Counted from the first letter of the stretch, positions 8,774-16,256 are shown. The stretch is DNA of 23,095 bases from an uncultured Anaerococcus sp. (GCF_937934665.1 NZ_CALGYW010000156.1:1-23095); one strand, 5' to 3'. The notes: a model not told the origin generated them from the sequence alone. Translations and numbers: made by a program.

Positions 8774-8779
8774 ATTATA
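8774..8779 (-). promoter_or_regulatory. Possible -10 box (TATAAT) directly upstream of the RlmL-type gene
   Basis: A perfect TATAAT lies six bases before the ATG at 8767, with no convincing -35 box 16-18 bases further up. If used, transcription would start at or next to the ATG, giving a leaderless mRNA. Being AT-rich, the match could be chance. Confidence 0.35.
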
Positions 8780-8814
8780 ACTGATTTTTGACTCTTTTCA
8801 TCTTTTTTTGCAAA

Positions 8815-8834
8815 GGAAAAGCCACTTTCGTGGC
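8815..8834 (-). terminator. Terminator after the alpha/beta hydrolase gene
   Basis: In minus-strand RNA, GCCAC pairs with GTGGC around a GAAA tetraloop, followed by TTTTCC. It starts three bases after the hydrolase stop codon. The T-run is short, so efficiency may be moderate. Confidence 0.65.
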
Positions 8835-8836
8835 AA

Positions 8837-9658
8837 TTAATTTTCATTTAAGAACTTATAGGACATTTCGTAAAGGATATTCCTTTGATCCTCATTGGTA
8901 AATGAGTGGTCAGCTCCTTCAATTTCAAAATATCTAGCGTTTTTGAAGGCATCCCTAAGTTTTTCATTCGAATCTATAAATACTAGGCTATCCCCAGTTC
9001 CTCTTATGATTAAAACATTTCCTTCATATTTTTTTGCTGAGCCATATATGTCTTTTTTGATAAAGTCTATTAGGAAGTTTATATTAATTTTTACCCCTCC
9101 TATGTCCGCTTCATTAACCTTAGAAACTAGACTTTCAAAAGGCATATTATTTTCAATCTTGCTATTTTCTTTAACTTCTCCTTCAAATACTGTTTTTGCC
9201 ATGACTTTTAGGTAGTCCTTATTATTCATATCACTAGCTGGAGCAAGTAGAACCATGGCCTTAGGTTTTAATTTGTAGGCAAGAAGACTTGATAAGACCC
9301 CACCAAGAGAGTGACCTATCCAGTAGAGCTTATCATTGTCAACATAGTATTTCATCTTGGCAAAATCATTTATAAGCTCAAGTTCCCTCTCCTCACGACT
9401 TACAGTCATATCATAAAAGTCTCCATCTGATTCGCCTGAGCCAGAAAAGTCAAACCTTATTGCTACAAAGCCCCTATCTGTAAGGTATTTGGCATGGTTT
9501 AGCCTAAAGTTTATGCTACCATTCCTATCTCCTCCAAAACCGTGAATTATTATTACAGTTGGATATTTTTTATTTTCATCAAAGTCATCTGGAGTGTTTA
9601 CCACACCCCTCATTACTATGCCATTTTCTTTTTTTATTTGTTCGTAAAAGTATTTCAT
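8837..9658 (-). CDS. Alpha/beta hydrolase (serine esterase/aminopeptidase S33-like)
   Basis: A soluble 273-residue hydrolase with a full catalytic triad visible: nucleophile Ser117 in GHSLGG (115-120), Asp223 in RGTGDSLV, and His251 in EGADHSF. The oxyanion region is IIHGFGGDRNG (37-47), and FDFSGSGESDG (69-79) is the strand-loop typical of feruloyl-esterase/BAAT-like hydrolases. No signal peptide is seen, so it is probably cytoplasmic. Its ATG overlaps the stop of the FAD-dependent dehydrogenase gene as TAATG, so the two are translated together and end at the same terminator. The substrate cannot be told from sequence. Confidence 0.9.
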   Translation of the reverse strand: MKYFYEQIKKENGIVMRGVVNTPDDFDENKKYPTVIIIHGFGGDRNGSINFRLNHAKYLTDRGFVAIRFDFSGSGESDGDFYDMTVSREERELELINDFAKMKYYVDNDKLYWIGHSLGGVLSSLLAYKLKPKAMVLLAPASDMNNKDYLKVMAKTVFEGEVKENSKIENNMPFESLVSKVNEADIGGVKININFLIDFIKKDIYGSAKKYEGNVLIIRGTGDSLVFIDSNEKLRDAFKNARYFEIEGADHSFTNEDQRNILYEMSYKFLNEN

Positions 9659-11028
9659 TAAGCTAAAGCCCTCGCTACTTCAACCCCAGAGGCTGATGCT
9701 TGTGATAGGGAATGAGTTGCACCAGATCCGTCTCCTATACAGTAAAGTCCCTTGTGGTTTGATTCAAATTTATCATCAACTTCTATCTCTGAGTTATAAA
9801 ACTTAACTTCGATTCCATATAAAAGTGTATCGTCGTTGGCCATACCTGGGGCTATCTTATCTAATTGGTAGATCATTTCTATTATGTCATCTAATTGCCT
9901 TTTTGGCATAACTAGGGAAAGGTCTCCTGGAGTTGCCTTCATAGTTGGCTTAGTGAAGCACTTTTCCATCCTTCTATCAGAAGAACGACGACCCTTAACA
10001 AGGTCCCCAAATCTTTGCATCAATACTCCACCACCTAGCATATTAGATAGTTTTGCTATTGATTCACCATATTCATTAGAATCTTCAAATGGTTCTGTAA
10101 ACCTATTGGTAACTAAGAGGGCGAAGTTTGTGTTTTCTGATTGAAGCTTAGGATCAGTAAAGGAGTGACCATTTACTGTAAGGATGCCGTTGGTATTTTC
10201 TGTTACCACATGGCCGTAAGGGTTCATACAAAAAGTCCTTACTATATCATTGTATTGCTTGGTTTGATACATAATTTTTGCCTCATAAACATCATCTGTT
10301 ATGTGCTTAAATACCTCAGCTGGCACTTCTATCCTAAGACCTATATCAACCCTATTTCTCTTTGATTTTATACCAAACTTATCACAAACATCACCTATCC
10401 ACCTTGATCCAGACCTACCTGCAGCAAGGACTAAGTCATTAGATGAGTATTTATCACCCTTATCAGTTTTTACTATGTATTTTCCGTCTTCATAATCTAC
10501 GTCTTCTACCATAGTAGAAAATTCAAAATCAATTTTATCTTTTACATATTCATAGATCCTATGAAGGATTATTTTATTCCTATCTGTACCAAAATGACGA
10601 ACCTTAGCATCAAGCAAGTGAAGGTCATAACGAAGACACTTTGTCTTTAGGTCATTTTTATCTGTGCTATAAAGCTCAAGGTCATCTCCACCATCAAAAC
10701 TCATAAGGACACTGTCTACATACTCCATAAGCTCCATGGCCTTTTTTTCACCTATATAGCGATGAAGGTCTCCACCAAAATTAGTAGTGATATTGTATTT
10801 ACCATCTGATAGGGTTCCTGCTCCACCAAAACCGTACATGATATTGCATGGTTTACATCCTATACAATGTTCAACCTTGCCATCTGTTATAGGGCAAGTC
10901 CTATTTTCTACCTTGCGTCCTCCATCAATTACAAGGACCTTTTTATCTGTATTTAACTTTGTAAGCTCATAAGCAAGGAAAGCTCCAGAAGCTCCTGCTC
11001 CAACAACTATAATATCATAATTTTTCAT
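9658..11028 (-). CDS. FAD-dependent dehydrogenase (COG2509 type)
   Basis: A 456-residue flavoprotein of a widespread but uncharacterised family. The FAD-binding Rossmann motif is VVGAGASG (8-15), with the acid-rich end of strand 2 at VIDGG (33-37). The C-terminal FAD motif is GLYCIGDGSGATHSL. A cysteine group C45, C55, C58, C61 (CPI...CIGCKPC) leads into GFGGAGTLSDGKYN (66-79), a signature I associate with COG2509. The four cysteines could bind an iron-sulfur cluster or act in redox chemistry; that is inference. It starts an operon with the alpha/beta hydrolase. The ATG at 11028 has TGGAG eight bases upstream, and a promoter lies 60-90 bases further. Confidence 0.9.
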   Translation of the reverse strand: MKNYDIIVVGAGASGAFLAYELTKLNTDKKVLVIDGGRKVENRTCPITDGKVEHCIGCKPCNIMYGFGGAGTLSDGKYNITTNFGGDLHRYIGEKKAMELMEYVDSVLMSFDGGDDLELYSTDKNDLKTKCLRYDLHLLDAKVRHFGTDRNKIILHRIYEYVKDKIDFEFSTMVEDVDYEDGKYIVKTDKGDKYSSNDLVLAAGRSGSRWIGDVCDKFGIKSKRNRVDIGLRIEVPAEVFKHITDDVYEAKIMYQTKQYNDIVRTFCMNPYGHVVTENTNGILTVNGHSFTDPKLQSENTNFALLVTNRFTEPFEDSNEYGESIAKLSNMLGGGVLMQRFGDLVKGRRSSDRRMEKCFTKPTMKATPGDLSLVMPKRQLDDIIEMIYQLDKIAPGMANDDTLLYGIEVKFYNSEIEVDDKFESNHKGLYCIGDGSGATHSLSQASASGVEVARALA

Positions 11029-11086
11029 GATTTCTCCATTTCAATTTTATAAAAACTTGTGATGTTTTTCTAATTTAACCTGCTAT

Positions 11087-11114
11087 ATTATACAAGTTAA
11101 ATGCCTAATTTCAA
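11087..11114 (-). promoter_or_regulatory. Promoter for the FAD dehydrogenase-hydrolase operon
   Basis: The -35 box is TTGAAA (11109-11114) and the -10 box is TATAAT (11087-11092), 16 bases apart. Transcription would start about 50 bases before the ATG. The -35 box is 7 bases from that of the divergent azlC promoter. Confidence 0.7.
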
Positions 11115-11121
11115 ACTATCC

Positions 11122-11149
11122 TTTACTTTTTGAAAATATATGTTAAAAT
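11122..11149 (+). promoter_or_regulatory. Promoter for azlC-azlD
   Basis: A weak -35 box TTTACT (11122-11127), a 16-base spacer, and TGTTAAAAT (11141-11149), an extended -10. The untranslated leader would be about 90 bases. It contains a short inverted repeat CACTTGTAAGTG (11168-11179) that might be an operator; nothing resembling a T-box is seen. Confidence 0.55.
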
Positions 11150-11245
11150 AAATGTAATTTATTGAATCACTTGTAAGTGCTAAGTAAAATATAAACAAAT
11201 ATTTAAATAAAAGCCCTACAAAATCCTCATAAGAAAGGAAAACCT

Positions 11246-11929
11246 GTGAAAAAAGCATTTAAAAAAGCCTTCCCTTATACTATACCCGTTATAATTGGTT
11301 ATATGTTTTTGGGAATAACCTACGGCATAATGGTAAGCCAAGCTGGATTTAATCCGATTTTTGCCCCTCTTATGTCGCTGACCATGTATGCTGGTAGCAT
11401 GCAGTTTGTAATCTTACCCCTGCTTAAAACTGATATTTCAATTATTGCAATTATTATCCTAACCCTATCGGTAAATATTAGGATGATGTTTTATGGAGTA
11501 AGTTTATTAAAAGAATACAAAAATTCAAGAAGCAAATTTCTTTTTATCCTAACCCTATCAGATGAAACCTTCGCCCTTGATACATCAATCAAGGCCCCAG
11601 AAGATGTAAATAGGTCTGACTTTTTCCTAGCTATAGGAGTTATAAACTACTTAGTTTGGGCCCTTGCTTCCTACATAGGAGCCTTACTTGGAGGTCTAAT
11701 TAGTTTCAATACCATGGGTATGGACTTTGTCCTAACAGCTTTATTCCTAGTTTTATTAGTAGAGCAATACTTCTCTACCCCAAACCACAAGCCACTAAAA
11801 ATAGGTCTTGCGCTTTCAATAATTGCCCTTTTGATCTTTAAACCAGACAATTTTATGATCCCTGCCCTACTTTTAATAGTCCTAAGCCTTTACGGTCTTA
11901 GAGAAAGAATCGAGGAAAAAAATGACTAG
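11246..11929 (+). CDS. azlC: AzlC family branched-chain amino acid exporter subunit
   Basis: The large membrane subunit of the AzlCD exporter, which in other bacteria moves branched-chain amino acids (or their analogues) out of the cell. The 227 residues are mostly hydrophobic, with the N-terminus FPYTIPVIIGYMFLGITYG and the motif MYAGSMQFV, both typical of AzlC. Another family landmark is LTLSVNIRMMFYG (72-84). The start is GTG at 11246, with AAAGGA six bases upstream. It overlaps azlD by 8 bases, as is usual for this pair, so the two subunits are made together. No Lrp/AzlB-type regulator is next to it. Confidence 0.92.
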   Translation: MKKAFKKAFPYTIPVIIGYMFLGITYGIMVSQAGFNPIFAPLMSLTMYAGSMQFVILPLLKTDISIIAIIILTLSVNIRMMFYGVSLLKEYKNSRSKFLFILTLSDETFALDTSIKAPEDVNRSDFFLAIGVINYLVWALASYIGALLGGLISFNTMGMDFVLTALFLVLLVEQYFSTPNHKPLKIGLALSIIALLIFKPDNFMIPALLLIVLSLYGLRERIEEKND

Positions 11930-12242
11930 AATTTTACTCTTAGTATTAGCATCAACCCTCACAACTTTTTTCATTAGGTCTACCCCATTTTTCTTTTTCT
12001 CAAGAAGAGAACTTCCAGACCTAATAAAATACTTTGGCAAATACCTACCCTTTGCCCTTATGCCCCTTCTAGTGGTCTTTGCCCTTAGAAACATAAACCT
12101 CCTTGCCTATCCCTATGGTTTACCAGAAATAATAGCAAGTGCATCAGCTATAATCCTCCATGCAAAATTTAAAAAACTCTTTCTATCCATATCTGTAGGA
12201 ACTTTCATCTATATGGTGCTTATTCAATTAGTGTTTGTCTAA
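11922..12242 (+). CDS. azlD: AzlD family branched-chain amino acid exporter subunit
   Basis: The small partner of AzlC. The 106-residue protein has three or four hydrophobic segments and typical AzlD landmarks: LASTLTTFFIRSTPFFFF near the start, LIKYFGKYLPFALMPLLVV (34-52) and a hydrophobic C-terminus. The ATG at 11922 is preceded by GAGGAAAAAA inside the end of azlC, which suggests tight coupling. Only 43 bases separate its stop from the next gene on this strand, without a terminator between them. Confidence 0.9.
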   Translation: MTRILLLVLASTLTTFFIRSTPFFFFSRRELPDLIKYFGKYLPFALMPLLVVFALRNINLLAYPYGLPEIIASASAIILHAKFKKLFLSISVGTFIYMVLIQLVFV

Positions 12243-12285
12243 AATTGTAGTAGAATACTAAATAAGAATAAGAAAAGGGGTTTAT

Positions 12286-14022
12286 ATGAAAAAAGATATA
12301 AATATTTCAAACAATAAGGCCGTGATTAACTTTTCAAAGGCCTTTTTTAATGACACAGATGACCTACTAAAAAGCCAAGGATTTTTTGAAGTAATTTGCT
12401 CTTTTGTAAGCTATCATAAGGAAAATCAAACTAGAATATATACCTACCTAGAAAAATTTTTCAGAGCTAGCGATATAGAAATCCTTGCAGGAGAGATAAG
12501 GGATATTACAAAGATTTTAACTGTAATGAGCCTTGATGAGATTTCTGAAAAAATCAACAAATACCATGATTTAGACAAGGAAAGAGAAGCCCTTATTAGG
12601 ATAGTAGAAGATATCTACGACTACTGGAGAAAACTTGAAAGATATACAATAATCGAGCAATCCGACTACGAAAGAGGCCTAGAGGTAGAGAATTTCCTAT
12701 CAGCAAATATCAATTTCAAAGACCTCATTCTTGATATATATAGAAAAGCAGAATTTTCTGTTACAGGAATTACTCCTAGAGTCTTTAGACAAGTACCAGC
12801 TGGAGCCAACGCCTCAGTTATTGTTAAAAACTTTGATATAAATTATCCAGAAGAGCTTCAATATTTAAATGAAATACCTTTTATAACCAAGGTTATGATC
12901 GAAACTCCTTACATAACCTACACCAAAAGTAACAAGAGGGACGGGTTCTTTAAGGAAGTTTTCAAAAATCCTATAGAAGGTCTAAAAGTAGATACTGATG
13001 AGTTTTTATGCTACCCTGCCAAGGTAGGAGATAACCTCATTTATATCTACTTCCACCAAAACCTAATAACCCATGGTATCTCAGCTTCAAACTTATTTGA
13101 CCTTGCAGAGGAAGATGAAATCTTAAGCAAAAGGCCAGATGCCATTTATTTATTCGGTGGAGAAAATTCTAAAGATCAAAACGTATTTTATGAAAATAAA
13201 AACGGCCTTCTAATAGGCTATGTAAACTATACAGATAAGAAAGATTACTTTGGTTATCTAAAGAAAATGTGCCTAACACTTTCAAATATAATCTCCATGA
13301 AAAAATCCTACCTCCCTATCCACGGAGCAGGGGTAAATGTAGTTTTACAAAACGGAAAGACTGCCAATGTAGTTATCCTTGGAGACTCTGGAGCTGGTAA
13401 GAGCGAGTCAATCGAAGCTTTCAGAACCCTTGCCAAAGACTACATCAAAGACATGACCGTTATCTTTGACGATATGGGTACTTTTAGACTAAAAGATGAT
13501 AAAGTTTTGGCTTACGGTACAGAAATCGGTGCCTTTGTAAGGCTAGATGACCTAGATGCAGGCTACGCCTTTAAACAAATAGATAGGTCCATCTTTATGA
13601 ACCCAGATAAGACAAATGCAAGATTAATCATGCCAGTTGCAGACTACAGCCAAATCATGGAAGGCTATGAAGTTGACTTCTTCCTCTATGCAAATAACTA
13701 CGACAAACTAGAAAAGGGTGAGAACTCTATTTCTATTATCGATGACGAAAAAGAAGCTATAAAGATTTTTAAAAGGGGAGCAAGGTTTGCCAAGGGCACA
13801 ACCACAGAAACAGGTCTTGTAGAATCTTACTTCGCAAATCCATTTGGTCCTTACCAAAAACAAGATACTTGTGATAAGCTAATTGACACCTACTTCGCTA
13901 AGCTTTTTGAAAATAAGAAAAAAGTTGGTCAGATAAAGACCCAACTAGGAGTTTCCGGCATGGAAACAGATGGGCCACTAAAATCAGCCAAAGAGCTTTT
14001 TGAGATAATAAAAGCCCTATAA
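12286..14022 (+). CDS. P-loop protein of the PEP carboxykinase/HPr kinase superfamily, unknown function
   Basis: A 578-residue cytoplasmic protein. A P-loop, GDSGAGKSE (366-374), is preceded by IHGAGV (345-350) and followed by VIFDDMG (392-398). The same order, histidine-glycine, G-(D/E)-SG-x-GKSE, then a DD pair, is seen in HPr kinase/phosphorylase; ATP-PEP carboxykinase has a related but different P-loop (GLSGTGKT). The protein is nearly twice the length of HPr kinase. The N-terminal 340 residues contain helical segments that I do not recognise. It therefore looks like a separate member of this fold, perhaps a kinase. The ATG follows AGGGG at normal spacing. It lies 43 bases after azlD and may share its transcript; a strong terminator follows. 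Confidence 0.7.
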   Translation: MKKDINISNNKAVINFSKAFFNDTDDLLKSQGFFEVICSFVSYHKENQTRIYTYLEKFFRASDIEILAGEIRDITKILTVMSLDEISEKINKYHDLDKEREALIRIVEDIYDYWRKLERYTIIEQSDYERGLEVENFLSANINFKDLILDIYRKAEFSVTGITPRVFRQVPAGANASVIVKNFDINYPEELQYLNEIPFITKVMIETPYITYTKSNKRDGFFKEVFKNPIEGLKVDTDEFLCYPAKVGDNLIYIYFHQNLITHGISASNLFDLAEEDEILSKRPDAIYLFGGENSKDQNVFYENKNGLLIGYVNYTDKKDYFGYLKKMCLTLSNIISMKKSYLPIHGAGVNVVLQNGKTANVVILGDSGAGKSESIEAFRTLAKDYIKDMTVIFDDMGTFRLKDDKVLAYGTEIGAFVRLDDLDAGYAFKQIDRSIFMNPDKTNARLIMPVADYSQIMEGYEVDFFLYANNYDKLEKGENSISIIDDEKEAIKIFKRGARFAKGTTTETGLVESYFANPFGPYQKQDTCDKLIDTYFAKLFENKKKVGQIKTQLGVSGMETDGPLKSAKELFEIIKAL

Positions 14023-14038
14023 AAATTTAGGGATAAAG

Positions 14039-14080
14039 AAAAGAGTTGAATCTTCCCTTGAGATTCAACTCTTTTTGTTT
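14039..14080 (+). terminator. Strong rho-independent terminator after the P-loop gene
   Basis: A 15-base stem (14039-14053 with 14061-14075), loop TCCCTTG, then a T-rich run. It is partly symmetrical (CTTTTCTTT on the other strand) and probably also stops the minus-strand sortase operon that ends at 14080. Confidence 0.9.
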
Positions 14081-14229
14081 TATTTTTTTATATCTATCTT
14101 TCCGCCGACAGCAAAGCCTATTAAAAATCCTGCTACGAAATACATAAAGTTTCTAGTTGTTAAAAATAACAATACTCCAAAACCAAAGCCGAAAATCAGT
14201 CCTTACTTTAGTTTTTCCTTATATTTCAT
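14080..14229 (-). pseudogene. Small membrane-protein gene broken by an in-frame TAA at codon 9
   Basis: A ribosome site GGAG and an ATG at 14229 follow the OGG1-type gene by 9 bases. The frame reads MKYKEKLK, then TAA (14203-14205), then continues without further stops for 40 codons: GLIFGFGFGVLLFLTTRN, then FMYFVAGFLIGFAVGG, then KIDIKK and a final TAA (14080-14082). The part after the stop is clearly protein-like: two glycine-rich membrane segments and a charged tail, ending just before a terminator. One base change would restore a 49-residue product. It could be a recent nonsense mutation, a base-calling error or a real truncated peptide. No canonical start codon with a spaced ribosome site lies after the TAA. 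Confidence 0.65.
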
Positions 14230-14238
14230 ATTAATCTC

Positions 14239-15141
14239 CTATTTTCCTATAGCATTTTCTCTTCCATAATAAAATAGGTACTGCTGGGCGTAGCCAGCAA
14301 GGTCGCCAAAGATTTTCCTAGCGTAGTCATCTACTTGTTTTTTAGGAACTTCCTTGCCGATAAATAAGGTCTCCATTACTCTTTTTATCCAAACATCAAC
14401 AGGGAAGGTCTCTCTCCTGTGGTAGGCAAAAAGCATGATACAATCAGCAACCTTTGGCCCAATACCAGGAAGTTCTTTGAGCTTTTTGTGGAGGTCTTTG
14501 TCAGATAAGTCTTTTTCATCTTCAAAATTTAAAAATCCATCCACAAAGGCCTGAGCAGTTTCAACTATCCTTACATCACGAAAACCAACTCTGGCATATT
14601 CTCTTAAATCAAGTGGGTCTACCTTGGCTAAGACTTCCGGTCTTGGAAAGGAGTAATACTCTTCTCCCATATATTCTCCCAGGTAGTCACCGTATCTTTC
14701 AGAGATTATCCTTACTGCTTTTTTTATCCTAGGTATTTGATTGTTGGCTGAGATTATAAAAGAAATTGTAGTTTCAAATAATTCTTGGTTTAAAATCCTA
14801 ATACCGTAGCCATAGTCAGTTGCTTTTTTTAGTATTTCTGAATCTGACAAGGTATTTTTTATAGCATTATAGTCTGTACCTAGGTCAAAGTAATCGTAAA
14901 ACACTTCATAAAATTCATCTAGGCTTACATTGCGGATTAGGGTGTAGTCTTTACACTCAAGCAGATTTATTATTTTTCTTAAAAAAACTGCTGTGTAAGA
15001 TCCATCTTCGTTTTTTCTAAAATTAAAACATTGACCACATTCGAAAATATGGTCAACTTTGAAAGAATCCTCCCTTAAGATAAGTCCCTCAGGAGTTTCT
15101 TTGATATTTAATTTTCTTTTTTCACTTGTTTGATATCTCAT
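14239..15141 (-). CDS. OGG1-type 8-oxoguanine DNA glycosylase/AP lyase
   Basis: A base-excision repair enzyme that removes oxidised guanine opposite C and nicks the backbone. The helix-hairpin-helix motif is LPGIGPKVADCI (224-235), with the catalytic lysine K230 and the catalytic aspartate D249 in FPVDVW. GQCFNFRK (36-43) and ISFIISANNQIPRI (about 126-139) are typical of the OGG1 family, as opposed to MutY/Nth; there is no iron-sulfur cysteine cluster at the C-terminus. Length (300) fits bacterial OGG1 homologues. The ATG overlaps the sortase stop as TAATG. A function shared with the sortase is not obvious. AlkA-like 3-methyladenine activity is less likely because of the active-site lysine. 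Confidence 0.9.
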   Translation of the reverse strand: MRYQTSEKRKLNIKETPEGLILREDSFKVDHIFECGQCFNFRKNEDGSYTAVFLRKIINLLECKDYTLIRNVSLDEFYEVFYDYFDLGTDYNAIKNTLSDSEILKKATDYGYGIRILNQELFETTISFIISANNQIPRIKKAVRIISERYGDYLGEYMGEEYYSFPRPEVLAKVDPLDLREYARVGFRDVRIVETAQAFVDGFLNFEDEKDLSDKDLHKKLKELPGIGPKVADCIMLFAYHRRETFPVDVWIKRVMETLFIGKEVPKKQVDDYARKIFGDLAGYAQQYLFYYGRENAIGK

Positions 15142-15923
15142 TATCTAATCCTAACTGCGTGAATCGCAAGTCTTTGGTCATCATAATCATATTGGCAGGT
15201 AGATAGGGTAATAATTGTATCTTTTTCAGTAAAGGGCCTAGTATCTAAATCAACTTCAGAGTTTGACCTTAATTTATTATAATAAGGCACCTTATCTCCC
15301 TCATAGGTAAAATCCAGGGTCCTATAGTCATAGTCTGAAGGGATTCCATAGGCTGAAAATATTTCATAAACCCTTAGACCCTCATCAGTAGTTAAATAGA
15401 TAGTCCTATTTTTTTCTGCAAATTCTTGTTTTCTATACTGGTCAAGGGGCGTAAACATAGAATCAATCTCTAGGTGGTGACCATATATTACAGAATTATC
15501 GTCTGTCACATCAGGTGAATTATATACATCCATAAAGATAGAACCTGCTATGTCATACTCCTTATTTAAACCTTTTCTTAGGTAAAAATCATTATCAGGA
15601 CCTTGAAGAATAGGATACTTTATACCAGTGCCAGGGATTTCTATTACTGCTATAACATCAGAGTTTTGTTCTTTTAATTTGCCTAAAAGACTTAGGTGAA
15701 CTTTCTCAAGCCTAGCTAGGGGATCTACATTGTCTCCGCCTTCTTCTTTACTATTAATGTCACCGTCTACATCCGCTTCTGCTTCCTTAGATAGGTTTTC
15801 AATGTATCTATTGTTTTTCATATTTGTCCAATAATCAAGCCCTCTCTTGCCTAAAATAGCAATGCAGGCTAAGATAATCAAAATTAGGACAAATCTTATA
15901 AAAGTCATTATTTTCGATTTCAT
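15141..15923 (-). CDS. Class B sortase
   Basis: A membrane-anchored transpeptidase that attaches proteins to the cell wall or processes pili. From the ATG at 15923 the product is 260 residues: an N-terminal membrane segment (about 7-25), an acidic linker (about 45-70), and the catalytic domain. Visible active-site residues are His149 in VIYGHHLEI, Cys243 in TLSTCQYDYDDQRLAIH and Arg251 in the same stretch. The TLSTC and the length between Cys and Arg fit class B. The frame is open 15 codons further upstream, but AGGCGG is correctly placed before the ATG at 15923. No sorting-signal protein is nearby, so it probably serves substrates elsewhere. Confidence 0.92.
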   Translation of the reverse strand: MKSKIMTFIRFVLILIILACIAILGKRGLDYWTNMKNNRYIENLSKEAEADVDGDINSKEEGGDNVDPLARLEKVHLSLLGKLKEQNSDVIAVIEIPGTGIKYPILQGPDNDFYLRKGLNKEYDIAGSIFMDVYNSPDVTDDNSVIYGHHLEIDSMFTPLDQYRKQEFAEKNRTIYLTTDEGLRVYEIFSAYGIPSDYDYRTLDFTYEGDKVPYYNKLRSNSEVDLDTRPFTEKDTIITLSTCQYDYDDQRLAIHAVRIR

Positions 15924-15932
15924 TGTACCGCC

Positions 15933-15961
15933 TTTAAAAAGTTTCTTATCATTAGTATAAT
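15933..15961 (+). promoter_or_regulatory. Promoter for the glutaredoxin-HAD pair
   Basis: TTTAAA (15933-15938), 17-base spacer, TATAAT (15956-15961). The start site would be about 45 bases before the ATG at 16012. Its -10 box overlaps that of the opposite sortase promoter. Confidence 0.55.
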
Positions 15962-15967
15962 ATACCA
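15959..15967 (-). promoter_or_regulatory. Extended -10 promoter for the sortase operon
   Basis: TGGTATATT on the minus strand matches an extended -10 (TG-n-TATAAT-like); the -35 region is poor. The start site would be about 30 bases before the sortase ATG. Confidence 0.45.
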
Positions 15968-16011
15968 TAACAGAGACTAATTAAAAGTATTTTATAAAAA
16001 AAGGAGTGACT

Positions 16012-16248
16012 ATGAAAGATTACAAGTTATATGTTGGAACAGTATGTAGATTTTGTAAAAAAGTTGAAGATTTCATGAAAGAAAACAATATAGATATACC
16101 ACTAGTAAACATAAATGAAGATAGAGATGCTATGTTAGAACTTATAGAAAAAGGTGGCAAAAGACAAGTTCCATGCCTCTACCACGATGGTGAGTACCTC
16201 TATGAATCAGACGATATAATCAAGTTTCTTAAAGAAAATTATAAATAA
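16012..16248 (+). CDS. Glutaredoxin-like protein
   Basis: A 78-residue thioredoxin-fold protein. The redox motif is CRFC (residues 12-15), the cis-proline loop is RQVPCLYHDG, and the glutathione-binding-like end is YESDDIIKFL. The glutaredoxin motif is usually CPYC or CPFC; arginine in place of proline is unusual and would change the redox potential. The frame also has a GTG two codons upstream, but AAGGAG is spaced correctly for the ATG at 16012. It is followed 8 bases later by a HAD phosphatase gene on the same transcript. Confidence 0.88.
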   Translation: MKDYKLYVGTVCRFCKKVEDFMKENNIDIPLVNINEDRDAMLELIEKGGKRQVPCLYHDGEYLYESDDIIKFLKENYK

Positions 16249-16256
16249 GGATAGCT

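Noticed and set aside
8895..9215. Open plus-strand frame of 106 codons opposite the hydrolase gene
   Set aside because: The minus-strand hydrolase has a full catalytic triad in this stretch; the plus frame has no ribosome site or recognisable motif.
11150..11245. T-box or other riboswitch before azlC
   Set aside because: The leader is only about 90 bases, with one short inverted repeat; no specifier stem, T-box motif or terminator was found.
11930..12094. Minus-strand open frame opposite azlD
   Set aside because: Antisense to a typical azlC-azlD overlap; no ribosome site or family match.
14203..14205. Recoding of the internal stop as selenocysteine or pyrrolysine
   Set aside because: The codon is TAA, which is not used for either, and no downstream recoding hairpin is evident.
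14075..14269. Open plus-strand frame of 64 codons after the P-loop gene
   Set aside because: It begins in the terminator T-run, has no ribosome site, and is the complement of the broken membrane-protein gene and the OGG1-type 3' end.
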